Translations under genes and position numbers: made by a program
From: Afifella aestuarii
GTDB taxonomy: Bacteria; Pseudomonadota; Alphaproteobacteria; Rhizobiales; Afifellaceae
DNA: 64,000 nucleotides
Direction: 5' to 3'
Assembly (NCBI RefSeq): GCF_004023665.1
Contig: NZ_SAUF01000002.1
Coordinates: 186,001-250,000 of the forward strand
Notes under the pieces: model-generated
What the model was told of the DNA's origin: nothing
Databases searched by the model: none
What the model saw: the letters and a program-made list of their open reading frames with translations, nothing else
Part shown: in pieces, positions 23,914 through 32,663 of the stretch
Layout of the letters: every line of letters begins with the position of its first letter
How positions within the stretch are numbered: position 1 is the stretch's first letter

Positions 23914-24849
23914 ATGTCCGACATCGTCATTTCCGAGTTTATGGATGAGGCAGCCGTTGCGCGCCTGTCCGCTCGCTTCTCCACTCTTTACGCCCCCGAT
24001 CTTGCCGAAAAGCCCGATGCACTGAAGGCGGCGCTCACAGAAGCGCGAGCCTTGATCGTCCGAAACCGCACCGAGGTGCGGGCGGATCTGATCGAGGGGG
24101 CCGATGCGCTCGAATGCGTCGGCAGGCTCGGCGTCGGCGTCGACAACATCGATACGCAATGCTGCGCCCGGCGCGGCATCGCCGTTTATCCGGCCGCTGC
24201 CGCGAACGCTCTGTCCGTTGCCGAATATGTGATCTCGACTGCGCTTCTGCTTCTGCGCGGCGCCTATCTCTCCACGCCTGCCGTCGCCGCCGGGCAATGG
24301 CCGCGTGGAGAGCTGATGCACGGTCGCGAAGCGAGCGGCAAGGTGATCGGTCTGGTTGGTTTCGGCGCGAGTGGCCGTGAAACGGCGCGTCGTGCCGAGG
24401 TGCTCGGCCTCGACGTCATCGCCACCGACCCGCATATCCCAGCCTCCGACGCGGCGTGGAACGAGGCGCCGCGCACCGACCTGTCGACGCTTCTTGCCGA
24501 AGCCGACGTCGTCAGCCTGCATGTCCCGCTGACGGACGAGACGCGCTATCTGATCGATGCGGCTGCGCTCGCCCGCATGAAGCCCGGCGCGATCCTGATC
24601 AACGCCGCACGTGGCGGCATCGTCGATGAGACGGCGCTTGTCGCGGCCCTGAAGGAGGGCCGGTTGGGCGGTGCCGCGCTCGACGTCTTCGAAACCGAGC
24701 CGTTGACGGCCGAAGCGGGAGCCGTCTTTGCGGATCTGCCGAATGTGGTTTTGACGCCGCATATCGCGGGCCTTACCGCAGAATCGAACCTGCGTGTCGG
24801 GCGGGTCATCGCCGATGCGGTCATCAATCACCTCGAGGGCCGCAAGTGA
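23914..24849 (+). CDS. D-2-hydroxyacid dehydrogenase, SlcC ((S)-sulfolactate dehydrogenase)-like
   Basis: NAD-dependent D-isomer-type hydroxyacid dehydrogenase, 311 residues. The Rossmann motif is GLVGFGASG in place of the usual GxGxxG. Catalytic residues are Arg (ARGG segment), Glu (FETEP) and His (TPHIAG). The N-terminal ISEFMDEAAV is, from memory, very like SlcC of Chromohalobacter, which oxidises (S)-sulfolactate. ATG 23914 has AGGA upstream. The next gene, ComC-like, overlaps by 4 bp; the SlcC/ComC pair racemises sulfolactate via sulfopyruvate. Other D-hydroxyacid substrates remain possible. Confidence 0.8.
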   Translation: MSDIVISEFMDEAAVARLSARFSTLYAPDLAEKPDALKAALTEARALIVRNRTEVRADLIEGADALECVGRLGVGVDNIDTQCCARRGIAVYPAAAANALSVAEYVISTALLLLRGAYLSTPAVAAGQWPRGELMHGREASGKVIGLVGFGASGRETARRAEVLGLDVIATDPHIPASDAAWNEAPRTDLSTLLAEADVVSLHVPLTDETRYLIDAAALARMKPGAILINAARGGIVDETALVAALKEGRLGGAALDVFETEPLTAEAGAVFADLPNVVLTPHIAGLTAESNLRVGRVIADAVINHLEGRK

Positions 24850-25847
24850 CCCATATGCGACTTGGCGAATTGCGGCATCTCGTGGAGGCCGCCTTGACCG
24901 CCTCGCGGGTCAGCCCGGAAAACGCCGCCTCCGTCGCCCGCGCGCTCGTCGCCGCCGAAGCCTGCGGCCAGACGAGCCACGGCCTTCGCCGCGTCGAGGC
25001 CTATTCCGCGCAAGCGCGCGCCGGCAAGATCGACGGCTTTGCGGTGCCGACGACCGAAGTCGTCCGACCCGCCACGCTTTCCATCGATGCGGCGCACGGC
25101 TTTGCCTATCCCGCGCTTGATCTGGCTCTCGCCGAACTGCCGCCGCTTGCGCGCCTCCAGGGGCTGGCGATGGCAGGGATCAAGCGCTCCAGCCATTGCG
25201 GCGCCATGGGCGTGACGGTCGAAGCCTTCGCCGAAGCGGGGCTCGTGGCTCTCATGTTCGCCAACGCGCCGGGCGCCATGGCTCCCTGGGGCGGGCGCAG
25301 CCGTCTTTACGGCACCAATCCGATCGCTTTTGCGGCCCCCCGCAAGGATGCCGCTCCGGTGGTCGTCGACTTGTCGCTGTCGCAGGTGGCACGCGGCAAG
25401 GTGATGGCGGCCAAGCAAAGGGGCGAGGAAATCCCGGAGGGCTGGGCCTTCGATGAGGCGGGCAAGCCGACCACCGATCCGGTCGAGGCGCTTGCCGGCA
25501 CGATGGCGCCGCTCGGCGGGGCCAAGGGGACGGCGCTTGCTCTTATGGTGGAAATGCTTGCCGCCGGTCTCAACGGCGCCAGTTATGCGAGCGAGGCGAG
25601 TTCCTTCTTCGACGCCGAGGGTGGCCCTCCGAACACCGGTCAGCTCATCATCGCCATCGATCCCACGGCCTTCGGCGCCGACGCCATCGGCCGCTTCGGC
25701 GACCTGGCCGCGATGATCGAGGCCGATCCTCCCGCCCGTGTGCCGGGTGCGCGGCGCCAGGCGCTCCGGGCGGAGGCGGAAGAGAAGGGAATTGAAATGG
25801 ATGACGCGGTGATCGCCGCGGTTCGGGCGATCGCCGGCATCGAATGA
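24846..25847 (+). CDS. Ldh2/YlbC-family dehydrogenase, ComC ((R)-sulfolactate dehydrogenase)-like
   Basis: NAD(P)-dependent oxidoreductase of the malate/L-lactate dehydrogenase (type 2) family, 333 residues. The catalytic His lies in SSHCGAMG (about residues 116-123), and the NPIAF and GGAKGTALALMVE segments are family marks. The GTG start overlaps the upstream stop (GTGA) with GAGGG 6 bp before it; ATG 24855 is in frame but poorly spaced. Members reduce sulfopyruvate, 2,3-diketogulonate or ureidoglycolate. Pairing with an SlcC-like partner favours a two-step stereoinversion of a hydroxyacid. Confidence 0.85.
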   Translation: MTHMRLGELRHLVEAALTASRVSPENAASVARALVAAEACGQTSHGLRRVEAYSAQARAGKIDGFAVPTTEVVRPATLSIDAAHGFAYPALDLALAELPPLARLQGLAMAGIKRSSHCGAMGVTVEAFAEAGLVALMFANAPGAMAPWGGRSRLYGTNPIAFAAPRKDAAPVVVDLSLSQVARGKVMAAKQRGEEIPEGWAFDEAGKPTTDPVEALAGTMAPLGGAKGTALALMVEMLAAGLNGASYASEASSFFDAEGGPPNTGQLIIAIDPTAFGADAIGRFGDLAAMIEADPPARVPGARRQALRAEAEEKGIEMDDAVIAAVRAIAGIE

Positions 25848-25865
25848 CAGGAATGGGAGTGAGGC

Positions 25866-27323
25866 ATGCTGCAGAAGACGCATTACTGGAAACGTGAAGC
25901 CAATCTGATCGGCGGCGAATGGGTTGGAGCCGATTCCGGCGAGACGATCGACGTCACCAATCCGGCGACCGGCGAGACGATCGGAACCATCCCGAAATGC
26001 GGCAAGGCCGAGACCGAGCGCGCCATCGAGGCCGCTGCTGAGGCCTTCGAGAGCTTCAAGACGACGAGCGCCGACGAGCGCGCCAAGCTGTTGCGCGCCC
26101 TGCACGACGCCATCATGGACAATCAGGATGCGCTCGCTGAGCTCCTCACTCTGGAGCAGGGCAAGCCCTTGACGGAATCGCGAGGCGAGGTCGGCATGAG
26201 TGCGGCCTATGTCCTGTGGTTCGCCGAAGAGGCGCGCCGCGTCTACGGGGATCTCATTCCGTCCCCGTGGAAAGACCGCCGCATCATGGTGACGAAGCAG
26301 CCGGTTGGCGTCATCGGCGCCATCACGCCGTGGAACTTCCCGTCCTCGATGCTGTCGCGCAAGATCGGTCCGGCGATCGCTGCAGGCTGCACCGCCGTCG
26401 TCAAGCCGGCGACGCAGACGCCTTATTCGGGCCTTGCCTGGGGTGCGCTCTGCGAAGAGGTCGGCATTCCGAAAGGCGTGGTCAATGTCGTCACCGGGTC
26501 CGCCAAGGATATCGGTGCGGCGCTCATGGAAAGCCCGAAGGTTCGAAAAGTCACCTTCACCGGTTCGACGGATGTCGGCAAGGTTCTGATCCGCCAGTCG
26601 GCGGACACCGTGAAGAAGGTTTCGATGGAGCTCGGCGGCAACGCGCCGTTCCTGGTTTTCGATGATGCCGATATCGACCGCGCGGTCGCTGGTGGCATTG
26701 CCGCGAAATTCAGGAATTCCGGCCAGACCTGCGTCTGCACCAACCGCTTCTACGTCCAGGCCGGCATTTACGACCGTTTCGCCGAGAAGTTCGCCGAAGC
26801 CGCCAAGGGCCTGAAAGTCGGCTCCGGCCTCGAAGAGGGGACGCAGCAGGGCCCGCTCATCGACGACAATGCGGTCGCCAAGGTCGAAGAGCTGATCGGC
26901 GATGCCGTCGACAAGGGCGGCAAGGTCATTGCCGGCGGCAAGCGCCACGAACTCGGCGGGACGTTCTTCGAGCCGACCGTGATCGCCGATGCGAAGCCCG
27001 ACATGCGCTTCTCTAAGGAAGAGATCTTCGGTCCGGTTTCGCCGCTCTTCAAATTCGAGACGGAGGAAGAGGCGGTCGCGCTTGCCAATGACACGGAATA
27101 CGGTCTCGCCTGCTATTTCTACACGCAGGATCTCGGCCGTGCGTTCCGCGTCTCAGAAGGGCTCGATTATGGCCTCGTCGGCGTCAACGAGGGCGTCATC
27201 ACGACGGAGGTCGCTCCCTTCGGCGGCGTCAAGGAATCCGGCCTCGGACGCGAAGGCTCCAAATACGGCATCGACGATTATTTGGAGATCAAATACGTCT
27301 GCATCGGCGGTCTCGGGCTCTAA
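25866..27323 (+). CDS. NAD(P)-dependent succinate-semialdehyde dehydrogenase type (GabD-like)
   Basis: Aldehyde dehydrogenase of 485 residues. It has the oxyanion Asn in TPWNFPSSM, the catalytic Glu in MELGGNAPFLVF, and the catalytic Cys in GQTCVCTNRF. The C-terminal KESGLGREGSKYGIDDYLEIKY ending is GabD-like. GabD-type enzymes also include sulfolactaldehyde dehydrogenase, which would feed (S)-sulfolactate to the neighbouring SlcC/ComC pair; that is inference. The ribosome site is GGGAGTGAGG, 18 bp after the upstream stop. A terminator follows. Confidence 0.92.
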   Translation: MLQKTHYWKREANLIGGEWVGADSGETIDVTNPATGETIGTIPKCGKAETERAIEAAAEAFESFKTTSADERAKLLRALHDAIMDNQDALAELLTLEQGKPLTESRGEVGMSAAYVLWFAEEARRVYGDLIPSPWKDRRIMVTKQPVGVIGAITPWNFPSSMLSRKIGPAIAAGCTAVVKPATQTPYSGLAWGALCEEVGIPKGVVNVVTGSAKDIGAALMESPKVRKVTFTGSTDVGKVLIRQSADTVKKVSMELGGNAPFLVFDDADIDRAVAGGIAAKFRNSGQTCVCTNRFYVQAGIYDRFAEKFAEAAKGLKVGSGLEEGTQQGPLIDDNAVAKVEELIGDAVDKGGKVIAGGKRHELGGTFFEPTVIADAKPDMRFSKEEIFGPVSPLFKFETEEEAVALANDTEYGLACYFYTQDLGRAFRVSEGLDYGLVGVNEGVITTEVAPFGGVKESGLGREGSKYGIDDYLEIKYVCIGGLGL

Positions 27324-27349
27324 TCTCCGAGGCGCAGCTGAGTTTGATC

Positions 27350-27382
27350 GGCCTCTCCCTCATCCGAGGGGGAGGCCTTTTT
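27350..27382 (+). terminator. Intrinsic terminator of the dehydrogenase operon
   Basis: GGCCTCTCCCTC and GAGGGGGAGGCC form a 12-bp stem with one T-G wobble and a 4-nt loop, followed by TTTTT. Confidence 0.9.
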
Positions 27383-27476
27383 CGTGCGGCCCTTGTTTCG
27401 TGCAGCCTTTGTTTCGCGCAGCTGAAGCGCGACAGGCGCGGGGGCCGGTCAGGTGCGCCGCATCAGTCGTGCCGCA

Positions 27477-28016
27477 TCAATTCCGCCGCAGGGGCTCGCG
27501 ATGCCAGTTGCCGGCGCCTGCCGGCGTGAGGTCCGACAGATCGAGCCGTGCGAGAATCTCGCTTGCCGGACGCTCGCCGATCTTCGCCGTCGGCCAAAGA
27601 TCGACAAGCGGCTTGAGGGCAAAGCTTCGTTCCGTCAGGTGCGGATGCGGGATCGACAGCTCTGGCTCGGCGAGGAGCTCTTCGCCGTAGACCAGAATGT
27701 CGATATCGATGACGCGCGGCCCCCAAGGTTCTGTACGAATGCGGCCAAGCTCCTTCTCAACCTCGAGAAGAGCCGCGAGCAGGCGCCGTGGGCTCAGCTG
27801 CGTTTCGATCAGAAGCGCCGAATTGGTGAAATCGGGCTGGTCGGTTTTTCCCCATGGCCGGCTCACATAAAGCGGAGCGGCGGCGGTCACGGTGACCCCG
27901 TCCACATTGGCGATGGCCTTCGCGGCTTTGCGAAAAGTGTCCGCCGGATCGCCGAGATTGGCTCCGAGCCCCAGCACGGCCTTGACGGCGCCGCAGGCGA
28001 GGCTGCGGTGAATCAT
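27477..28016 (-). CDS. folK: 2-amino-4-hydroxy-6-hydroxymethyldihydropteridine pyrophosphokinase
   Basis: HPPK of folate biosynthesis, 179 residues, transferring pyrophosphate from ATP to 6-hydroxymethyl-7,8-dihydropterin. GLGANLGD near the N-terminus and WGPRVIDIDILVYG are the family signature, with the Mg-binding Asp pair in IDIDI. ATG 28016 has GAGG 7 bp upstream and gives the usual short lead before the first strand. It stands alone here, without folB or folP. Confidence 0.94.
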   Translation of the reverse strand: MIHRSLACGAVKAVLGLGANLGDPADTFRKAAKAIANVDGVTVTAAAPLYVSRPWGKTDQPDFTNSALLIETQLSPRRLLAALLEVEKELGRIRTEPWGPRVIDIDILVYGEELLAEPELSIPHPHLTERSFALKPLVDLWPTAKIGERPASEILARLDLSDLTPAGAGNWHREPLRRN

Positions 28017-28169
28017 GCGAAAACCTCGTGGTCGAGGTGATACGTACGCGAATCGTTCCATCAGCACAGGTAGAGATGCCTGCCGGATCGAAGCAAGCCC
28101 CGCGCCTTAGATATTAACGACCTCTTATCCATGCTGCCCGATAATGTTTGTTTGGGCCGGGAGGACAAA

Positions 28170-29354
28170 ATGCAGAATGCAGGTGACCCCCTCAGGATCT
28201 TGCATGTGCTGCGTGCGCCTGTCGGCGGCGTTTTTCGCCATGTCTGCGATCTCGTCCAAATGCAGGCCGCACGCGGCCACCAGGTCGGTATAATCTGCGA
28301 TTCCACGACGGGCGGGGCATTCGAAGCCGACCGGCTGACAGAGCTTGCAGACTATCTTCCCCTGGGTCTCGTCCGCACGCCCATGAGCCGGCCGATCCGG
28401 CCGCAGGATCTCGGAGCTTTGCTGCGTGTAAGGGCCCACGCCGCTACGCTCGCGCCTGATATCATCCATGGCCATGGCGCCAAGGGTGGCATCTTCAGTC
28501 GGTTGGCCGCAGTCAGCGAACGGCGCAAGCGTCGCGCTGTGGCGAATTTCTACACACTCCATGGCGGCAGTCTGCACTTCGACAAACAGGCGGTGACAGG
28601 CCGCCTCTATTTTCGGGTGGAGCGTTCACTGGAGCGTGTGACGGACGCCCTCGTGCACGTGTCCGCTTTCGAGGCTGAGACTTATCGCGAAAAGGTGGGC
28701 GAGCCGCGCTGTCCTGCCCGGGTCATCTACAACGGTCTGCGGCCGGACGAGTTTTGGCCGGTAGAGAAAGTCGGGGCTCCGACGGATTTTCTATTGCTCG
28801 GTGAGCTAAGGCCACTCAAGGGCGTGGACGTTCTGCTCGGGGCGCTTGCGCGTATGGCGGAAAAAGGGCACCGGCCGAGCCTCTGTGTCGTTGGCAGCGG
28901 CGTCCGTGAGCAGGTCGAGACCTATCGGGCCTTTGCTGCGGAAAAGGATCTCGATGTGCGCTTCCATGCCCCGATGCCGGCCCGCCAGGCTTTGGCGCAG
29001 GCACACATGATCGTCGTGCCGTCTTTGGCGGAATCTCTGCCCTACGTGGTGTTGGAGGCCGCCGCCGCCGGCACGCCGATGATCGCCACGCGCGTCGGCG
29101 GTATCCCGGAGATTTTCTCAGGCGAGGAGGATCGTCTGATCGAGCCCGGCAACGTGAGAGCGCTCGCCTCCGCGCTCACAGCCGCGCTTGAAAACCCTCA
29201 GCGTCTTGTCGAGGAGGCGGCCGCAAGGCGGGCCTTTGTGCACGAGCGCTTTTCCCTCTCCGGCATGGCAGAGGAGAATGAGGCCCTCTACCACGAGGCG
29301 CTTTCAAGGCGCCGCGGCGGGCCCTCTATGGATGCGACCTTGAACGCCGCCTGA
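28170..29354 (+). CDS. Glycosyltransferase family 4
   Basis: A 394-residue GT-B retaining glycosyltransferase. The N-terminal LRILHVLRAPVGGVFRHV acceptor-side motif and the C-terminal donor-site pattern PSLAESLPYVVLEAAAAGTPMIATRVGGIPE (an EX7E-like arrangement) define GT4. It probably acts at the cytoplasmic face in exo- or lipopolysaccharide assembly; donor and acceptor are unknown. GGGAGGACAAA precedes ATG 28170. Its stop lies in a 20-bp tandem repeat shared with the convergent PPK2 gene. Confidence 0.9.
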   Translation: MQNAGDPLRILHVLRAPVGGVFRHVCDLVQMQAARGHQVGIICDSTTGGAFEADRLTELADYLPLGLVRTPMSRPIRPQDLGALLRVRAHAATLAPDIIHGHGAKGGIFSRLAAVSERRKRRAVANFYTLHGGSLHFDKQAVTGRLYFRVERSLERVTDALVHVSAFEAETYREKVGEPRCPARVIYNGLRPDEFWPVEKVGAPTDFLLLGELRPLKGVDVLLGALARMAEKGHRPSLCVVGSGVREQVETYRAFAAEKDLDVRFHAPMPARQALAQAHMIVVPSLAESLPYVVLEAAAAGTPMIATRVGGIPEIFSGEEDRLIEPGNVRALASALTAALENPQRLVEEAAARRAFVHERFSLSGMAEENEALYHEALSRRRGGPSMDATLNAA

Positions 29355-29401
29355 GCCCGTTGCTTTTCGGCTCAGCCCGCCGTTTTTCGGCTCAGCCCGT
29401 T
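29351..29401. repeat. 20-bp tandem repeat bridging two stop codons
   Basis: Two and a half units with exact 20-bp period: 29351-29370, 29371-29390 (17 of 20 identical) and a partial third unit. Unit 1 carries the TGA of the GT4 gene and unit 3 carries the TGA of the convergent PPK2 gene. It probably arose by slippage or local duplication. Confidence 0.8.
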
Positions 29402-30261
29402 GGCGACGCTTCGACCTCGCTCAGAAATTCCGGTCCCTGTGAGACGATCGCCTCGTCCAGCTCACCGATGCGCTCGCGATTTTTCCCGTCATAGGGCAGC
29501 GAGAGAAGAACGGTGCGGATGAGATTGAGCCGCGCACGCCTCTTGTCGTTGGCCCGCACCACGTACCACGGGGCTTCCTGCGAATGCGTCGCGGCAAGCA
29601 TCCGGTCGCGGGCGGCAGAGAAGGCCGGCCAGCGTTTGATCGCTTCCTTGTCGACCGGCGAGATCTTCCAGGATTTCAGCGGGTCGTGCCGGCGGTCGTG
29701 GAACCGCTTCAGCTGCATCTCGCGACCAATATTGAGCCAGAACTTGAAGAGGTGCACGCCGTCGCGCACCAGCATACGCTCGAAATCCGGGGCCTCCCGC
29801 AGGAACACAGCAGCCTCGGTCTCGCTGCAAAAACCCATGACGGGTTCGACGACGCCACGATTGTACCAGGAACGGTCGAAGAGTACCATTTCGCCATTGC
29901 TCGGAAGCTCTTCCACATAGCGCTGGAAATACCATTGCCCGTGCTCGCGCTCCGTCGGCTTGGCGAGCGCCACGATGCGGGCGTGGCGGGGGTTGAGATT
30001 TTCCCGCACGACCTTGATCGAACCGCCTTTGCCGGCCGCGTCGCGCCCTTCGAACAACAGCACGATGCGCTGGTTCTCGTTTTGGGCCCAGGCAAGAACC
30101 TGCACGAGCTCGCGCTGCAGATCGCGCAGTTCGTTTTCGTACTTTGTGCGCTTGAGCTTCTTGGAATAAGGAAAGTTACCAGAGGTCAGCGCGTTCTCAT
30201 GCACCCAGGCCGGCAGTTCGGGTGCATCGAGGTTGAAGGTGGAAAAGTCCTGATTGTTCAT
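29392..30261 (-). CDS. ppk2: Polyphosphate kinase 2
   Basis: PPK2 family enzyme, 289 residues for the ATG at 30261, transferring phosphate between polyphosphate and nucleoside diphosphates. The Walker A GRDAAGKG (72-79), Walker-B-like FDRSWYNRG (about 128-136) and RRHDPLKSWKISPVDKEA lid region are complete, as in single-domain class I PPK2. Neither this ATG nor a GTG at 30294 has a clear ribosome site. It is divergent from a PhoR-like kinase, a phosphate-related neighbourhood. Confidence 0.92.
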   Translation of the reverse strand: MNNQDFSTFNLDAPELPAWVHENALTSGNFPYSKKLKRTKYENELRDLQRELVQVLAWAQNENQRIVLLFEGRDAAGKGGSIKVVRENLNPRHARIVALAKPTEREHGQWYFQRYVEELPSNGEMVLFDRSWYNRGVVEPVMGFCSETEAAVFLREAPDFERMLVRDGVHLFKFWLNIGREMQLKRFHDRRHDPLKSWKISPVDKEAIKRWPAFSAARDRMLAATHSQEAPWYVVRANDKRRARLNLIRTVLLSLPYDGKNRERIGELDEAIVSQGPEFLSEVEASPTG

Positions 30262-30340
30262 GTGCAGGTTGATTCTCTGACTCAGACTTGTCACGCAGCG
30301 AGTCTACAGAACGCTGAATGGCTTTACGAGAGCGGCAAAA

Positions 30341-31678
30341 GTGATTGAGGAGACGAACACGGAAAACAACCTGTCGGTGAATCCTGCCCGCCCGCTTGCG
30401 CGCCTCGCCGCGGCGCGTTTGCCGCTTCTGGCGACGGCGCTTGTGCTGGCCTTCGTGACCGTCAATTTCTCCGTGCCGGTCCTGTGGTCCGTTCTGGGAT
30501 TTGTTTTCGTCCTCGTCGTCACGGCCACAGCCCCTGCTCGCATGCGCTCTGAGCGGTTGTCGTCTGCGGCCGCCCACAGCCGCATCCTGTGGCCCGACAC
30601 AGGGATGAAGGCCGTCGTCTCATCGCTGCCGCATCCCGCTTTCCTGCTCGATCAGCGCGGTATCACGCGCTTCTCCAACGAGGCAGCAACCGCTGCGTTC
30701 CCGCAGGCTCGTCCCGGCGACCCGCTTTCCATGAGCATTCGGACGCCGCGTCTTCGAGATGCGCTGGCCGCGGCCCAGGGTATGGTGACGAGCAGGTTCG
30801 AGTACCGCGAGCGCAGCGGGGCGGAGACCGTCTATGTGGTGACCGTCCAGCCGGTCTTGCATGCCGCTGCCGCAGCGCCTTTCATTCTTCTGCTTTTTGA
30901 GGATGTCACCGAGCGCCTGGCGACGGCCAGAATGCGCGCGGATTTCGTCGCCAATGCGAGCCACGAGCTGCGCACGCCGCTTGCGTCCCTCTCGGGCTTC
31001 ATCGACACGCTCCAGGGACCTGCCCGCAGCGATCCCAAAGCTCAGGACCGCTTTCTGGCCATCATGCGCGAACAGGCGGAGCGCATGCGCCGGCTTCTCG
31101 ATGATCTTCTCTCCCTGTCGCGGCTTGAGATGCGGGTGCATCAACAACCGCGCGAGCACATCGATCTTGCACAGATCGCACGCCGCGTCGTCGACGGTCT
31201 GCGTCCGCTTGCCGAGCATCTGGAGGTGGAGGTGACGCTCGATGTTCCGGACGAGCCTGTCTTCGTCCTGGGCGATGCCGACGAGCTCCATCAGGTGTTG
31301 GAGAACCTGGCCGAGAACGGCCTCAAATACGGAGGGGCCGGCAAACGTCTCGACGTGAAATTGGCGCGGCAGAACCTGGACGGTGGAGCGGTCGTGCTGG
31401 CAAGCGTGCGCGATTGGGGGCCGGGGATTGCGCCGGAGCATCTGCCGCGGCTCACGGAGAGGTTCTACCGCGTCGATGTCGCCTCAAGCCGCGAGAAGCA
31501 GGGAACAGGCCTCGGCCTGGCCATCGTCAAGCATATCCTGACGCGCCATCGTGGCCGCCTCGATATCGACAGCGAGCAGGGCGCCGGTGCGACCTTCACC
31601 GTGCGCCTGCCGGCTGCTGATGCGCCGGCGGATCGCGCCGTGGCGGATGAGGCGCAGACGCCAGCGACGGCTGTTTGA
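30341..31678 (+). CDS. PhoR-like sensor histidine kinase
   Basis: A 445-residue membrane kinase. Two close transmembrane spans (about 25-45 and 47-63) are followed by a PAS-like region (about 90-190), the HisKA H-box NASHELRTPL (His208), N-box NLAENGLKYG, G1 DWGPGIAP and G2 GTGLGLAIVKH. The topology with adjacent spans and PAS domain is that of PhoR. The GTG start is the only reasonable one. No phoB or pst genes lie in the window, so phosphate control is inferred from type and from the divergent ppk2. Confidence 0.85.
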   Translation: MIEETNTENNLSVNPARPLARLAAARLPLLATALVLAFVTVNFSVPVLWSVLGFVFVLVVTATAPARMRSERLSSAAAHSRILWPDTGMKAVVSSLPHPAFLLDQRGITRFSNEAATAAFPQARPGDPLSMSIRTPRLRDALAAAQGMVTSRFEYRERSGAETVYVVTVQPVLHAAAAAPFILLLFEDVTERLATARMRADFVANASHELRTPLASLSGFIDTLQGPARSDPKAQDRFLAIMREQAERMRRLLDDLLSLSRLEMRVHQQPREHIDLAQIARRVVDGLRPLAEHLEVEVTLDVPDEPVFVLGDADELHQVLENLAENGLKYGGAGKRLDVKLARQNLDGGAVVLASVRDWGPGIAPEHLPRLTERFYRVDVASSREKQGTGLGLAIVKHILTRHRGRLDIDSEQGAGATFTVRLPAADAPADRAVADEAQTPATAV

Positions 31679-31730
31679 TCGCAGACGGGCCGGCCGTGCT
31701 GATCCCGCGATCTTCCTGACACATTCGCAC

Positions 31731-31757
31731 AAAAAGAAAGCGGAGCCGAAGCTCCGC
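31731..31757 (-). terminator. Intrinsic terminator of gcrA
   Basis: GCGGAGC and GCTCCGC pair around a CGAA loop (31740-31757). On the minus strand the hairpin is followed by TTTCTTTTT. It lies between the convergent PhoR-like gene and gcrA. Confidence 0.8.
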
Positions 31758-31792
31758 AGTCTGTTACGCCAGTCTTCGGGAGAAAGCTGAAC

Positions 31793-32305
31793 TCAGCCGT
31801 TCGCGGCCCGCTTCATGCGGCGGCGCGGATCGGATGTCTGATAGGCAACGCCCGCATGGTATTCGCAATAGGGCGAGCTCTCCAGGGAATCGCACCCGCA
31901 AAAATGGAAATCCTCGTCGCCCGGATCGCCGATCGGCCATTTGCAGGTGCGCTCGGTCAATTTCTCGATCGTCAGGCGCCGTGAGATCGGCATGACGAGA
32001 GCGTGCACGGGCTGCAGTTCCGTTTCCTGCTCGACTTCCATTTCTACCTCTACCTCGGCCTGAAGGGCCGTGGCGCCGACGGTCACGGTCCGGTGCTGTT
32101 GCCGGACGGGAGCGGAATTGCGCGGTCGACGCGCCCGCTTGATCGTGGATGTCGGCTGGCCGCGTCCGGAAAGCCCGAGCCTGTGAATCTTGCCGATGAC
32201 GGCATTGCGCGTGACGCCGCCGAGCTCTCCGGCAATCTGACTGGCGCTGAGGCCTTCCTGCCAGAGCTTTTTGAGAAGATCGACTCGTTCATCGGTCCAG
32301 GACAT
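31793..32305 (-). CDS. gcrA: Cell-cycle regulator GcrA
   Basis: Alphaproteobacterial transcription regulator, 170 residues, that binds RNA polymerase sigma-70 and GANTC sites methylated by CcrM. The N-terminal helix-turn-helix starts MSWTDERVDLLKKLW and continues GGVTRNAVIGKIHRLGLS, both diagnostic. The C-terminal CKWPIGDPG ... FCG ... YCEYHAGVAYQ segment is the sigma-interacting part. ATG 32305 matches the family start; AAGGAG is 11 bp upstream. Longer in-frame extensions have no support. Confidence 0.95.
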   Translation of the reverse strand: MSWTDERVDLLKKLWQEGLSASQIAGELGGVTRNAVIGKIHRLGLSGRGQPTSTIKRARRPRNSAPVRQQHRTVTVGATALQAEVEVEMEVEQETELQPVHALVMPISRRLTIEKLTERTCKWPIGDPGDEDFHFCGCDSLESSPYCEYHAGVAYQTSDPRRRMKRAANG

Positions 32306-32663
32306 GGGCGTCTTGGCTCCTTGCTGCCGCGTTTGTGTCATTGGCGGAATCCGTCTGCGTCGCAGGGGCAAAAAAACCTGCGCCAACGCAATAACTGGTA
32401 GGGGATCCGGTCCACCACACGAGATGTCGTGTTTAACGATTTCGAAACTACCCGATCGGTCGACTCTTCGACAAGAGTCCCGCCGGCGATTTGATGTTTT
32501 TCCCCTGGATACGGCAAAAGTGAGTCCGCAATGCCACACAGGTATGCTCAAAAGCCGCGCATTGCGCGGTTCGCCGGCCTCATGATAAACGAAGCGCAGC
32601 CGCCGTAGGGCGGCTTTTCGCATTTCAACAACAAAATCTCACATATCGGATCGGACCACGCCC
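32306..32663. other. Divergent gcrA / argD intergenic region
   Basis: 358 bp with no gene. Three GANTC sites fall within 65 bp (32462-32466, 32475-32479, 32522-32526), two of them as arms of the imperfect inverted repeat GACTCTTCG / CAAGAGTC. CcrM methylation and GcrA autoregulation are plausible here. Confidence 0.5.

Noticed and set aside
24828-26948. 706-codon open frame antisense to the dehydrogenase operon
   Set aside because: Shadow of two well-supported enzymes with catalytic motifs on the plus strand; low-complexity basic composition.
30288-30312. Possible PHO box between ppk2 and the PhoR-like gene
   Set aside because: Only one degenerate half repeat (TTGTCAC) is present; no second unit at 11-bp spacing.
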